A stretch of DNA of 64,000 nt from positions 6,262,001 through 6,326,000 of the forward strand of contig JAULSU010000001.1 of NCBI GenBank assembly GCA_030512335.1, written 5' to 3'. The notes under the pieces were generated by a model that saw only the letters and a program-made list of their open reading frames with translations, made no database searches and was not told the origin of the DNA. Of the stretch, positions 22,329 to 34,427 are shown piece after piece. Made by a program: the position numbers and the translations under genes. How positions within the stretch are numbered: position 1 is the stretch's first letter; the number at the start of each line of letters is the position of its first letter. This DNA comes from Immersiella caudata. Taxonomy: Eukaryota > Ascomycota > Sordariomycetes > Sordariales > Lasiosphaeriaceae.

Positions 22329-23930
22329 CCCTGAGCTGGTGCACCACACCGGTAACACACCGGGCGCTGCTTTCCAGGTTCTCTCGGCATGGTGGTCGCC
22401 GCGCCTGGCAGCCCGCCACACACCCGCCGCGTGGTGCCCAGCTTTCCCCCGCCTTGCGGGGCGGGGACTCCATGACTAACCCACTAGAAGCGCCGTAGAA
22501 AGAAGGGTGCTTGAGGGGGTTGCGGGAGGCAAAAGCCCCGATCTCGAAACGCTCCATCCGCCAGTAGCGACCTAAACGAGCCAAAGCCAGCTAGCGGCGG
22601 CAGCCAGATTGCTGGCAGCACAACGGGTTCATCAGAGCAGCCCAAACATCTGGGAGGTTGACGATACTTGGTAAGGGGTCCGATATTTCGGGGCGAGGCC
22701 TTGAGCCATGCGAGACCTTACCAACCATGCCAAACGGCGCTCCCTCTGTGCGACGTCAATAAGTCCAACCGCGCGCAGCCCCCTCACGAGACGTCGAATG
22801 CGGTTTGCCAGGCGACAGCGGAGCTAACTGCCGGTTTTGTGGAATCATTGTGAGTTGTCCTGAGTGTCTTTCCTGGGTGATGCCGTTACAATTCTCATAG
22901 CGGCATGTCTGTGGCCCGCGGTGTGAGTAACTCAAACGCCCGCTTGGAGGGGGGTCCCGTCTTGGCCGACTGGGACAACGGCATTTTTCTTCTGCTTCTG
23001 GAAGCCCGGCTGCTTCCCAAACGGCCTTTCGCGAAATTCACCCGGCGCACAATAATCCCACACAGGCTCCTTTCGTTCCAGGAACGAAAAAAGGCAAGGC
23101 GCCTCAGCTGCCAGTTGGCGCGGTGCCGAACTGGGAGGAGCGCCAACTGCAATATATTACACAAGTATACTCGAACCTTGGTAGACTGGCAGAGCATTCA
23201 GAATGCCGCCGCATGTGCCTCGCAGACTGGAGGGTGCGCGTACTCCCTCTGCATCCTTTGTCTTCGGCTCGGCCGGCAGCATTCTAGCCAGCCAGAGTAT
23301 GGGGCATCGACCGTAATGCGGCGGGCGGCTGCTTGTCCGGGGATAAACTCCTGGTTCCTATGCCGTGGGTCTGGTGGTAGTCGGGCACGGCGTCTGATTA
23401 TTAACCTCCTATGCCTGCGTCGCGTGGGCTGTGCTATCTGATAAAGTGAGTGTCTCCAGCCAACGCGTCAGTGGCGACGGTATAGTCTGGAACGCTTCCC
23501 GGCCCTGAACCGCTCCAGTTGAAACAGCATGGGCCTAAACGTGGCTGCCGGCTAAGCTGCCGACTCTATTCCATACGCCCCCGGGTGCCTTCACTCTTAT
23601 TCTTATCGCGAATCCCGGACCGCAATGTCTCGACTATTGAGTACTGGGCCTCGGCCTATGCAAAGGAGGAAAGTCCAAGGCAGCAAGAACGAGCGCTGTG
23701 TAAACCTCTTTTATTGATCATACAGTCGGGTATCGCACTATGGGTAGGGTCTCAGCTGGATACGCTGACGGACTCGGCAGTACTTGGGAACCGCCACGAC
23801 CCAGAAGCTCCTTAGAGGTCTCTCTTTGCTACCATCGGCAGTAACAAACTTGGGAACACCTCAAACAAGACAACGGGGGAGTTTGTAGGGATGAATACAG
23901 TCGCAAGAAGTCATCGCAAGGTCGCATATT

Positions 23931-25226
23931 TCAACCAGACATCCACGCCGCAGCTCTGCGGGCGCCAAACGTCGTCGCGAGCTGAAGGCCGCTTGACCCT
24001 CCGGGGAAATAGCTGATCAAGTACCATATGAGGCAAGCCAGTTGGACAATGGCTGAAAAGAGGGTGAGGATCGTACTGTGCAACTGCGAGACGGTCAGTA
24101 TAAGCTCGTTGCGTGACTAACAATCAGGTCGACTCACCCCTATTGAGAAGTAGATCGTCAGTGCCAAGGAGCCAAAGTAAGCAGCTGTGAACGGCAACCT
24201 TGGGGTTGACATCAAGTGTTGTGCGTATGCCCATGGACCCATCATTGCTGCAAAGGATGACAGAAATAAGACTGAACCCAGCGTCCACCTGTAATCATAC
24301 GCATCAGTACCCTCTCTGATAGCAGTCAACAATCCATCTCGTTGCCCTGGGGTGGCATTGGGTGCCATCGCTCCTCATTGCGGGTCACCTTCCACGAGTC
24401 ACCGGGTAAGCGGCCTCGGTCGATTACCCGACATGCGAGATCCTAGCGGGTAGACTAGGTAGTTACTCGTAGTAACCACTGCACCGGATTTGAAGAGGGG
24501 CCACTCAAAGTTTGACCCCAAGTACACCGCAGCCTTTCAGAGAAACGATGTAGGGGTGTCTTCCTAGGACGATGGGAGAAGAATGGATGGTGGGGGCTGC
24601 GAGCTAGAGGGCGGACAACTTACAGAACAACAAGCTTCCGAGGCTTGAGAGACAGAACGGGGAAGAGGAAGAAGCAAATTACAAAGCAGGCGAGAGCTCC
24701 AACGTTGCAGGCACCGAAGATGAGCATACGGTCCCACCGGCTTACTGCTCGACGCTCATTAGTTCTCCATGCAACAGTAGGTCATTTGGCAGCCGAGTGA
24801 AAGCTGATATGGGGAAGAGGAACTAAGACATTGGAACCAGGGAATCGCCGCCCATGTGCAGGTGCCTAAGACACGCGCAAGTCAAGGCGGCACATGGCCA
24901 GCCGCAGACGTTTGCTGCAAGGGACGCTGAAGAGATGCTAGGGAAGTTACAGAATCGCAAGGAAAACCCATGGAGATGTCACAAGGCAGAGAATAAGATG
25001 ACTCACGAACAAACCAGCTCTCTTCCTCTTCACGGCGGCTGGGGGCTGGGAGTGGCGCTCCTGCGCCTTCAGTGGTCGGAAGTTGGACATAGCCACGGTT
25101 GCCGAAAGGGTTAAGGGAGCTTAGCGAGGTGAGAAGGCCGCTCTGCTGCGAGGTGTTTACAGGTACATCATCGCGGCGAGACCACCCAAGCGAGTTGATG
25201 CTGTCTCGGAAGGACGTCGAAGCCAT
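23931..25226 (-). CDS. SFT2: vesicle transport protein Sft2
   Basis: Tetraspanning Golgi membrane protein of the Sft2/Got1 family, involved in endosome-to-Golgi vesicle fusion with syntaxin Sed5. Four exons: 25007-25226, 24624-24744, 24138-24288 and 23931-24083, total 214 aa (yeast Sft2 is 215). Introns are 262, 335 and 54 nt, all GT..AG with phase preserved. A cytosolic N-terminus (MASTSFRDSINSLGW) precedes four hydrophobic segments: MLIFGACNVGALACFVICFF, LGSVLFLSSFAAMMGPW, FTAAYFGSLALTIYFSIG and ILTLFSAIVQLACLIWYLIS. The family signatures LSRWDRM, LSLKPRKLVVLW and RLPFTAAYFGS are all present, as is FPGGSSGLQLATTF near the end. The first two introns are several times longer than most in this window. 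The identity is secure; only exon borders rest on eye inspection. Confidence 0.95.
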
Positions 25227-28200
25227 GACGTCCTCCGGCTGTCCTGCTTGTGGGGTTGCAGAGCCGATCTGCGTGCGGCGAGGCCAGGAGGTTGAGGCTT
25301 GCCGATGCCCGTCGTTACACCCGGTGCGTGCCTTGCAGACCGGAGCTTGTCGTCCAGTCGAGCTGATGGGCTATGAATAAACAGACCGGGAGTAGTAGGC
25401 TCGTGATTGCGCTGGAGGAGAAAGGGGGTGGTGCAAGGTGCAGTCGCAGGTGGCAGGTGATTGGTGAGCAAGAGCCGCAAGGGAATGGCAGACTGTAACC
25501 CACGACGCAAACACTGTCAGTTTCTGCTCTGAAGGGGGCGGCAGTCATGCGCCCGGGATGCCACATACCGCTGACTTGATATTCGGGGAGCAGGGCCAAG
25601 CCGTGGTGCTCAGATGATTTCCCTGGGGTAGTGTTCGGCTTCCTCTCTAGTCCCGTCCAACTTCACGCGATGGCGACGCGTCTAATCCGAAGTGCCCGTT
25701 TCGTGTTGGCGTGCAGAGAGAGCCGACTTGCGAGCGATACGGTGTGTTGGCAGGCAAGTTGCGATGGCTGCTCCTGCCCGAGGTCGTCTTGTAGTCGATC
25801 TTTAGTCCCCTCGGCGGCGATGGTAGTATGCCATCCTCACGGCAGTCATGGCAGCTTGGCGAAGGAGGGCACAATGGCTGTGTCGGAAGGCATCAACCAA
25901 GTTAATCCAGCCCATCTGATTTGCCAGAACTGGGCCGGTGCCCCACAATTTGGTCACGGACCACACCGACAGGGATGCAGGACACCCTCTCAAGACTCCC
26001 TTGCTCCCACACTTATAGCGTACCTACTCACACTTCATGTTTCCTCACCACACCTCAGGCTCCCGCAAACAAGTGGTGGCTCAGCAAAAGATGGCACTTT
26101 GAGTACACGTAATGTTTTCCACCACTTTTTCATATGCTCCAACTCCAGCCTGGCGATTTCAACTTTGCGGGCTTCCCCGACATGGAAGCGTGAGCCAGTG
26201 TCCTGCCCAAGCCCGGTGAGCCAGCCAAGGCGCGGTCAACGTCCAGACTTATTATTCTAGGACTACCTCAGCTAGGTAACCAAATCGACTGCCGCCCCCT
26301 GTCCCAAGAAGCGCTTTTTATTCCGCGATCAGACAATCTGCATCCAGCGGGTCTTTCATTGACACTCTGCTGCCCTCCCTCCAAGGTCCTTGGCCCGGCT
26401 CCCGCGGCGGTTGAATCGTTCGGGTTTCCTCGTTTGTAGCGTCGACTGAACGTGGCAGAGTTGCGGTATCGTATTTGTGCAAGACTTTTCTCGACCGGGT
26501 TCTCCATGTCGGATGTGTTTCTTTCTTTGGTGTGCCTGGCTGTCTCACTTCGCCAAGTCTGGTGCCCTCCTCTCTGGCTACCTCCTTCACCTACCCAACT
26601 CGCCTTTCCGAGCAGGCCCGTGTTCTCGATGGCCCTCGGTGAAGCTGGTGTGGTGCCTTAGAAAACTCACACCCGTCTCAGCCCAACTTGACCAAGCCCA
26701 TTTTCCCTGCTACTAACACACACAAACTGCCTGCTTTGAGTCAGAAGACGCGGCTCGGAGAGAATATGGCTGTGTCCTCATGGGGAGGGCTTCGTAGTCC
26801 GGAAGGCGCGCCTCGCAGCACATCCAGCTGCCGAGCACTTCCGCCGGTATATAAACCCCACGCCCCTTGTCCTACCCTCTTGTTCCGGAAACCCGCGATA
26901 CCTTGACTGCCGCGTCATCTTCTCTTCTCGTTCGTTTCGCGCGTTAGCCGCTCAGTGCGCCCGCCCGACAGTTGACGTTGGCTTTCTGCCGTACCCGGCA
27001 TCGCACGAGGCTCAACAAGCAAGCCATCTCGTGGAACAGGCAAGCGTTGTCCAATCTTACACACAAGGACACTTCGACAGGCCGCACGATCACGCCGCAG
27101 CAGAGCCCAGAACACGGGCGCCGCAAGACGCGAACGTCCAGCCGTCTTCTGCTTGTCTCAGGCCGCGAGCGCCACTACGCGCCCGGCGAAAGGCTATTTG
27201 GAACCTACCTAGGTTGTCACTAGGCGAAGGAATAACTGTTTATCGGAGTTGCTTGTTAGTTGCCCAGACCCAAGCCGGACAGCTCCCAACAACGGCGCCC
27301 CGGGCAAAGAAAAGCAGGGAGTCCAGGATCGGTGCTAATCCAGATCGGGGTTAAGCCTGTTGCCAGATTCCCATCACAGCCGTCCTTAGCCTTGCAGAAA
27401 AGGCTGGACGTGCGGGGCTTTCCCCAAGTCTCCACCACACACGGATCTCCGCGTCCCTTGACTGGTTGCCAGCGGCCGCTGTGTGCCGACCGCAATATAT
27501 ACAGTCCAATCCGCCATATAGAAGAGCTCTTGCACTCTTCAGCAGCTGCCTACCTGGGAAGACCAGATTGATTGACTGGTCGAATCTGCAGCAAACCGCA
27601 GATACTGTGCCGCTATTAAAAGAAACATCAGAGTTGATACCAAGGGCGACCCTTCCGAATCGGGACGGACTCTCGAATTCTTGATCAGAGATAACCAGAT
27701 ACATCGCGAGAAGCGTCAACCTCTGCTACGTATTCCGCAGGCTTGTGGGCTTCTGGCTAAGCAAGCCACGCTCCAGGAGGCAGAAAACCTATCTGCAGAG
27801 GACTGCGCCGCGTCAGAGGGATTGACTTACGCCGGAGCAGCGTGCAAATCTGCCGCCGCACATACGCCGCCAGCAACCAAACCAGCGTCAGTCCTGACAA
27901 CTTGACATATCACGATACACAGGACGAAGCTCCCACGGCCCGAGTGATCACAGAGCCCCAACTACGATCTCACCTACATCGTTTCGTATATTACAGCACA
28001 CGTCCCACGCCGCCTACTCCGTAGGTGCCGTACCGCACGCTCATTCTTCTCACTCGCACGCGCCACCTCTTATCCACTCTCGTCTCCATCTGGAGTCTGC
28101 AACGTGGGCTGCGTGCCTTACCACACCTCCAACGCCCATCACTACGGGACGATACCGTCGCTGCTTTTCATCATATCCTGACGGCCTGCTTCCTTGCGCG

Positions 28201-29570
28201 GAGGCCCGCACCTCAGCCTCAGCCGCTCGTTCCGCGGCCCTGCCCCATATATTAGTATTCCAAGGCAGCCGAAGCCCTCGGATCCACGGGTCCTTGCTCC
28301 TCTTCGCATTTCAAGTTCGCCGTTGCTGGGGGATCATCCTCTTCCTTAACCCCCCTCCTGCCCAAGCTCGCCGCTTGCTAGACAACAAGGTTTACTTGGT
28401 CGAGGTGTTAGCTTTGGCTTCGACTTTCTCAAATTTCTAACTCGATTAACGGCGGATATCCCGTCGAGGCCCGGGCAATCTTTTACCGCTCTTCTGGGCC
28501 GCAGATGGTGGTTCCACTCGCGCCCCCATCATTCACTGCCCCCAACTTTCTGGCTCCCCGCCATTCCGGCCTGGCAACTTAAACTCCAGCTCCCTGCTCC
28601 CCCATCACAACCCCGCCGCTGCACCTTGCTCGTTTTCTCCAAGAAACCCAGCAACCTCGCTCACAAAACCCGCACTTCCATACCGACGAAACCTGGCGCC
28701 GTGGTACACGAGAGCTTTGCATACTTGCTGTCTCGTCAGTATCGTCTCCTGCAGGCCTGCCTTCTCATTGGTGGCCCTCTACTCAATCTCTTTCGAGAAG
28801 GAGAGAAAGATCTTTGCCCCTTGGTCGCGGTCCACCGCCCGCCTCCCTGCGCCCTCCTATTCCCAATAAAGTTAGGCGGCTGCAGCACTCCAAAGCCCGA
28901 CTCCGACTCCCATCCTACGCTTCACCCACATTCTCAACACCGCTCTCCAACGCAGCGCTGTCCCGATTCCACCTACCCCTCCACCCGCAACAACTCAACG
29001 TACGAGGAAACAAAGACTGCCCACTATTGCGCGAATTGCATCGGCCTTCTGCGTGACCGCAGTATATTCGAGTGCTATCCGACGCACCTGCGCCCCTCTC
29101 GTATCGAGCGCAACTCTTCAGACGGCTGCTTCATTATTGAGTCATAGCCAAATCGGCTGCAGTTCCGCAACACGTCTGCATCTTTCACCGGATGGCGATC
29201 TGACCACCACACCTGTTCGCCCAAGCTATTTCGATACTATAACTGGTACGTGTTCCAACCATTATTCCGCGATTGTTCCCTCCCCCATCGCACAAAATCA
29301 GAAGCGCATTGTCTTTCCGCGACTTCCATTTCCCTGTATGCACATTGAGCTTTAATTTCTCCGCCGCTTCTCGTTATCCCCTCGCTTTCCGGCTGCGGTC
29401 CCAAAAAACGTCTGCGCTATCAGAGCCATCTCCTTTAAACGCGTAGCTGACTTTGTAGCCTCAACGGCACTCTTTTGCCACACCACAGTGCGCCACCGCT
29501 CCCCCCTCCCTAGAGCGTCGAGAGGCGGCCTCACTTTGCACCAACGCAGAAACATCACGATCCGCTGCAA
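25227..29570. other. 4.3-kb divergent spacer SFT2 / bHLH gene
   Basis: This holds the SFT2 promoter at the left and a long upstream region of the bHLH gene at the right. A TATATAAA box lies at about 26849-26856 followed by C/T-rich sequence, and the last 1.5 kb (28000-29570) is markedly pyrimidine-rich with several short ATG-initiated frames (for example 28626-29147 and 29053-29355). This is the pattern expected of a long regulated 5' leader, but no transcript start can be read. No frame shows a recognisable domain. Confidence 0.55.
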
Positions 29571-31169
29571 ATGGCGCAACACGGCTTCCAAATGGGGGGC
29601 CATGGCGGGAATGGGATTGACCCAAATGATCTCTCTATGTCTGGAAACTATCCATCCTCTTTTCAGAACAACTACTCGGGCCATGGCAACCCCTCAAGTG
29701 CCTTCTCAACTGGCAACGCGCTCTTCGAAGACGACGAACTGCTCGAAGGACTCTCTAACGGCAATCAGTCAGGCATGCAAGGGCATGGACAAGATTTCAG
29801 TGGAATGAACGACATGAGCATGAGCTATACGCCGGGAGTCTACAGCCCCCATCATGGCTTGCCAATTGAGCATAATGTCAACGGGTACTCGAGCACGCCA
29901 GATGGTGATCCCATCCAAAGTCCGTTTGTCGCCAACTTCGGGCAGTATCGGCAAATGCAGCATCCGCACTCTTTCGGCGGAGCCTTGCAGTCGCCACTCT
30001 CGTACGGTAACTCTCCTCTCGCTGGCTCGGATATGAACGAGGGTAGCGAACAGGGCTTTCTGGGAGCCAAGGCTGCTCGTCCACGATTACCACAGGCCGC
30101 ACAGCGCAGCAAGCCATCGCCCGCTGCCGCTCGAAGCCCACTCACTCCCAAGACCGCAGCGATGGCCGGTCTCTCCATGAATTCCGAGTCGGCCTTTGGC
30201 GCGCAGCCTATTAGGACCGGTGGTGCTCACCACGAAAAGTCTCACTCTGGACAATGGATTCAGACACCGAACAGCCTCTCATCGTTCCCTGGATCTGGCT
30301 TCTCCTCGCCACACCAAGCAGGTCTTCACAGCGCCCAGATCAACGATATTTTGCTCAAGGGAGGCACATCAATGCCTGCAAAGCTCGGCGCGACGTCCAC
30401 CGCAGTATCGTCGCAGGAGGCAAAGCGCAAGCGGAGGCGTGAGTCTCACAACCTGGTCGAGAGGCGTAGACGAGACAACATCAACGAGCGGATACAAGAT
30501 CTCAGCAAGTTGGTGCCTCTGCATCGTCTGGAGGACGAGAAGATTAGGAAAGCGATTCAGAACGGAACTCCCCTGTCGCCAACCCTCGCGGCGGTTTCGA
30601 GCCCAACGCAGGCAACGTCGGCACTTGCCGGTCCCGGCGCTCGGCGGGCCGCTGCTGGCAGTGCTGGCAATATCACGACCGGCCTGCCGATCGAGGAGAA
30701 GGACAAAGGTCCAAATAAGGGTGATATTCTCAACGGCGCCGTCGGCTGGACTCGGGATTTGATGTGGATGGTCAGTCTCAAGATGCGACAGCAAGAAGAG
30801 CTCATCAACGCCCTTCTCGAGCGAGGAGGGACCGTGCCGTTTGAGATCACAGAAGATGAGCGGCGCATGCAAACGGAACTCATGGAGGCGATCGCCCAGG
30901 CTGAGAACAAAGGACAAGATTCCTTCTCCTACACCCGCACTGCTGGATCTGGTCTTCGTGTGCCCCATCACACCAACTACAAAGGCGAGCCTTTGAATGG
31001 TAACGGTCACTCAGGAGATCACATCTCTGTGAGTCCAGACGGTGATGGTGCTTCGGCGATCGGTGGTGACATGCTTGACACCGGCGATTTCCTAGACTAC
31101 GAAGATGAGCCCGATGGAGACATGAACTTCAAGGAGGAGGATGAGTACGGTATGGACTTGACATCATGA
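29571..31169 (+). CDS. bHLH transcription factor with extended loop
   Basis: Single exon, 532 aa. The N-terminal 280 residues are a Ser/Gly/Pro/Asn-rich probable activation region. The basic region KRKRRRESHNLVERRRR (residues 285-301) has His293-Glu297-Arg301, the CACGTG-type E-box contact set. Helix 1 (NINERIQDLSKLVP, 303-316) is followed by an unusually long loop of about 65 residues (HRLEDEKIRKAI to NITTGLPIEEKDKGPNKG), then helix 2 (GDILNGAVGWTRDLMWMVSLKM) and a leucine-zipper-like helix to about 445. The C-terminus is acidic. The long loop is not a missed intron, because the same insertion occurs in the Aspergillus proteins annotated as HLH factor 'GlcD gamma', which I believe are its orthologues. 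The basic region also recalls MITF/USF/Rtg3-type factors. The target genes are unknown. Confidence 0.92.
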   Translation: MAQHGFQMGGHGGNGIDPNDLSMSGNYPSSFQNNYSGHGNPSSAFSTGNALFEDDELLEGLSNGNQSGMQGHGQDFSGMNDMSMSYTPGVYSPHHGLPIEHNVNGYSSTPDGDPIQSPFVANFGQYRQMQHPHSFGGALQSPLSYGNSPLAGSDMNEGSEQGFLGAKAARPRLPQAAQRSKPSPAAARSPLTPKTAAMAGLSMNSESAFGAQPIRTGGAHHEKSHSGQWIQTPNSLSSFPGSGFSSPHQAGLHSAQINDILLKGGTSMPAKLGATSTAVSSQEAKRKRRRESHNLVERRRRDNINERIQDLSKLVPLHRLEDEKIRKAIQNGTPLSPTLAAVSSPTQATSALAGPGARRAAAGSAGNITTGLPIEEKDKGPNKGDILNGAVGWTRDLMWMVSLKMRQQEELINALLERGGTVPFEITEDERRMQTELMEAIAQAENKGQDSFSYTRTAGSGLRVPHHTNYKGEPLNGNGHSGDHISVSPDGDGASAIGGDMLDTGDFLDYEDEPDGDMNFKEEDEYGMDLTS

Positions 31170-31841
31170 GCGTCACGGTCATAGCAAAGGTCCCTTCCTT
31201 GGGCGGCAACATGGTGTGGTTGGCGCCCCCGCCCCCCTTTCATTTTGGCAGGTTCTCTTCTTTTGTCTTCTTTTCACATTCGCAGATACTCCCTTTGCTA
31301 CTTGCACTACCGAATTTCGGTTCTGGTGGTGCCTACGAGGCTCGGGCTTTTCGATTTGTAGCCCGCTGTCCTGCATTCCTCTCCCATTTCACCGGCTTGG
31401 TTTTGGCAGCATTTCAGGGGTTGTTAGGGGAAACACACAGGGTTTGATGGCGTAACTGGGTAGTCGCGGATTTGGACTTTGGGCATGGGCAGGCATGGAT
31501 GGGCAGACTCATCAATCAGCGGGGGCAACATTCGGGCGCTTTATACATGTTTCTTCTTTTGTATTTTCCGGGCTATTCCATGCGAATGATACCTAGGGGA
31601 TTGAGTGGACAGGGAATCTGTGTTCTGTCTTTTTTTTTTCCTTACTCTTCACGTGGTTGTCGATTCTGGTTTTGGTTTTGGTTTATACTACAAGCATCAG
31701 TGAAGACGCATCTGCCATTCAGACAAGTGGTGTTGTGCTGCTAGTCAGTGTAGTCACATATGTTCCTTTTAATAATATGCATTACACATATACAGTGTCG
31801 CCACGTCTGCAATGCCGTTTTCTTTCATTCCCTTTGCTTTG
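31170..31841. other. tail-to-tail spacer bHLH / NPR3
   Basis: 672 bp between convergent stops, presumably both 3' UTRs. It contains T-rich tracts (for example 31628-31640), and no coding signal was seen. Confidence 0.65.
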
Positions 31842-34427
31842 TCACCAGTGGCGGATACAGAGCAGATACTCGCTCATAGCTGTCAAGAGATTCCACACAT
31901 CCTTACGCTTCATGTCTTCTTGGAGAGCGATGCGTTCCAATGCAGAACGCCCATTGAAATACTTTAGAAAGAGTGGCCACATATTGGCCACTCTCTCATC
32001 CCAATCCTTGACGTCACGAGGCGCTGTTCCGTTGCTATGCGAGCTTGCGGCCGGAACCTTGTGGGGCCCCCTCGCACTGGCACTGTGCGGCCCTCTTCCG
32101 GAAGAAGCTGCATGCCTGGCGACCTTGTCGCGTAGGCGCTGGCCGATGGCGCTGAGGTACAGGCTGTCTTTGCCCGTGGCCTTCTTGGCATCGAGGATGA
32201 TGTGAGGGGAGATGCCAATGAGGTGGCGGGCATTGTTGATGCTGGGGTGTGTGGTGCGCTCGGGGACAGCCTTGCGGGCGTGGGCGGTTGCTCGCTCGGC
32301 GAGTTCGCGTGCTGCTTTGTCCGCTACGCGCTCGAGACGCGCTTTCTCGGCGGCTTGCTCGGCAGGGGTGGACTGGGAGGCCGAGGGGCCTTCGGTTGTG
32401 GTGCGGGAGGGAACCGGTCGAGCGCTAAGGGGGGAAGGCGGTGCTGATTCGGGAGAGCGCGGGTCGGCAAGGGATGACTGGGAGAGGGAGAGGTCGCGAA
32501 GGGTGGCAGTGGAGGAGGCCAAGTCAGAGGCGTCGTCGAGTAATGGGAAGAAGCCGGAGCCAAAGCCCGCTACGGCGATGTCACCGAGGCCTGCGGTGCC
32601 AGAGGTGTCGTTGCTTTCGGAACCTCGGGGCCCATGGGCGACGCCTTGGGCACGCTTGGCTCGGGCGATTTCTTCTGCCTCAAGGGTGTGTTCGACCTCA
32701 TAGATAATCTCGGGCCAAACGACGACATAGGCAAAGGTGCAGAGCTGGGTAACCCACCCGCCACGCATGAGCCAGGCTAGCATAGCCATGTACACAGGGC
32801 GATGGGCCTTGCTGGGACAGTGCAGCTTGTAGGGGCGCGGGGCGACGCTCAGCTCGGCGAGGAAGTTGGGCAGTGCAGGCAACAGGGGGAACTGGCGCGC
32901 CCACCGAGCGGCAGCCTGTGGAAGTTTATGCATATCGCAGTTTGGGTTGACGATGTACATGTCACGGGCATGTAAAGGGGGGATGGCAATGGCGCGTCGC
33001 CAGTAGATGAAGTGCTGTGCGTACTTGCGGACCTGGGCAGGTGTGAGAATGTTGCTGGATTGCTGCCCGACTTGGTAGAAGCTACCCGGCTGTCAGTGCT
33101 TGCTCCGTCAAGAGAAAGGAAAAGGGGGGGGGGGGTTTGGCCTACGAGAGAGTGGGCTTGCAATGCCGAACAAACTCGACCATAGACATGGCCGTATCAT
33201 CCATATCGTTCTGCAGCTCGGCCGTGATCTTCTTTTCATCGGCGAGCAAGAGAAGCGCGAAATTCTTGTCGAGGAAGCCGAGGTCCTCGATCTCATCGTC
33301 CGCCAGGAGCGAATTCGCCGTCGTCAACCAGAGGCCCGACTGCCCGCCTTCACCCTCCTGTGGCAGATCGGAGACGTGAAAAGGCACAGGGATTTGGACC
33401 GAGTGGGTAATCATGCCTTCAGCAGTGTCGAGCTGGACAGCGGCAATCTTATTCTGGGATACAGCATCGTAAATGTATTGCATTGATGCTGCCAAGGAGG
33501 AGCTCGACAGGATTTCCTCCCACAGCGAGCTCATTTTTCGCTCTACGCAACACGTCAGCGACTGGACAGGAATCACGAACATCACGCAGAGTCAAGAAAG
33601 GGGTCCCCACTGTCCTCACGGCCCTTATCCTTGAGGGCCAAGATCCGTTTGGACTCCTTCCACACAAAATCACTCCGTTGCTGGCAGTACTTGTAGGCCT
33701 TGTTGATCTTCTTGATGATGTGGACAAACATGACGTCAACAAGGTCCCTGACTTCATGCTCTTTGGGTTGGAGAAAGAAGACCAGGTTGAACATGGTCAT
33801 GGAACTCTTCTTGTCTTCGGCATCCTCCTTGGAAGATGGCTTGCCGGCTGGATCCCGGCCCTCTAGCTGGTCAGCGTCGGAAGCCGTCTTGTCGGCACCG
33901 CCCGCAGCAGCATCCGTGTCTGCCGCTGTAGCCCCATCTTCATCCTTCATCGAGGTGCCGGTGTCCTGGCGCTGCGGCTTCTTCCTCCGCCGCCATATGC
34001 CGTTTTCAGGCACATAGATGGGGTACGACACGCAGTACAGCGGGTCCAGGGACACCTGGAAGAGCCGCTTGTGGTATGATCTAGCGGGCGTCAGGATATT
34101 CTCCAGGTCCTTGGTGGGAAACCCAGCGACATGCTCCCAGGGCACGAGCTGGGTGCCGCTGTCGGTCACGAGGTGGTCGTCGTGGTTCCATTGCGCCAGC
34201 TCCGCGGCGTGCGGTTTGGACGAGGCACTCGCCTCAAAGCCCGCCCGACGGGTAAGCAGAGAGTCATCATCGTCCTCAATGTCGTCGGCGCCACGACCCG
34301 TTTTAGGCGGCCCGGCGGCGACCTGCGGAGGATAGTGGAAGACAAACCGCGGTCCGTCCCGGGAGCGGTTGATGACAAGCGCAACCCCCAGGAAGTTGGA
34401 CGGGCTAGGCAGAACCGGGAGCGCCAT
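31842..34427 (-). CDS. NPR3: nitrogen permease regulator Npr3 (SEACIT/GATOR1)
   Basis: Subunit of the Npr2-Npr3-Iml1 complex (GATOR1/SEACIT) at the vacuole, the GTPase-activating complex that restrains TORC1 when amino acids are scarce. Exons are 33620-34427, 33146-33542 and 31842-33081; introns are 77 nt (GTGAGG...GCGTAG) and 64 nt (GTAGGC...GGGTAG), total 814 aa. The N-terminus MALPVLPSPSNFLGVALVINRS and GPRFVFHYPP is diagnostic; the start is ATG 34427, since the frame upstream opens with no ATG. The longin-type N-terminal domain includes MTMFNLVFFLQP. Middle: SLAASMQYIYDAVSQNKIA. C-terminal half: WRRAIAIPPLHARDMYIVNPN and AYVVVWPEIIYEVEH. It ends with a winged-helix-like LFLKYFNGRSALERIALQE motif. 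A 200-residue Ala/Ser/Pro-rich insertion separates the last parts. The second intron carries a 12-nt homopolymer C tract (on the coding strand). Confidence 0.94.

Larger units (their letters stand above)
20525..23930. other. spacer, La-motif promoter and SFT2 downstream
   Basis: 3.4 kb. The left part is the promoter/leader of the La-motif gene; the right part follows the SFT2 stop. It holds two G-quadruplex-type motifs (20771-20794 and 22310-22328). The longest frame, 21764-22498 (+, 244 codons), has no domain, no conserved look and Cys/Trp-rich chance composition. I see nothing else supportable. Confidence 0.6.

Noticed and set aside
21764..22498. 244-codon open frame in the La-motif/SFT2 spacer
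   Set aside because: Same reasons: chance composition, overlaps equally long minus-strand frames, and includes a G4 tract.
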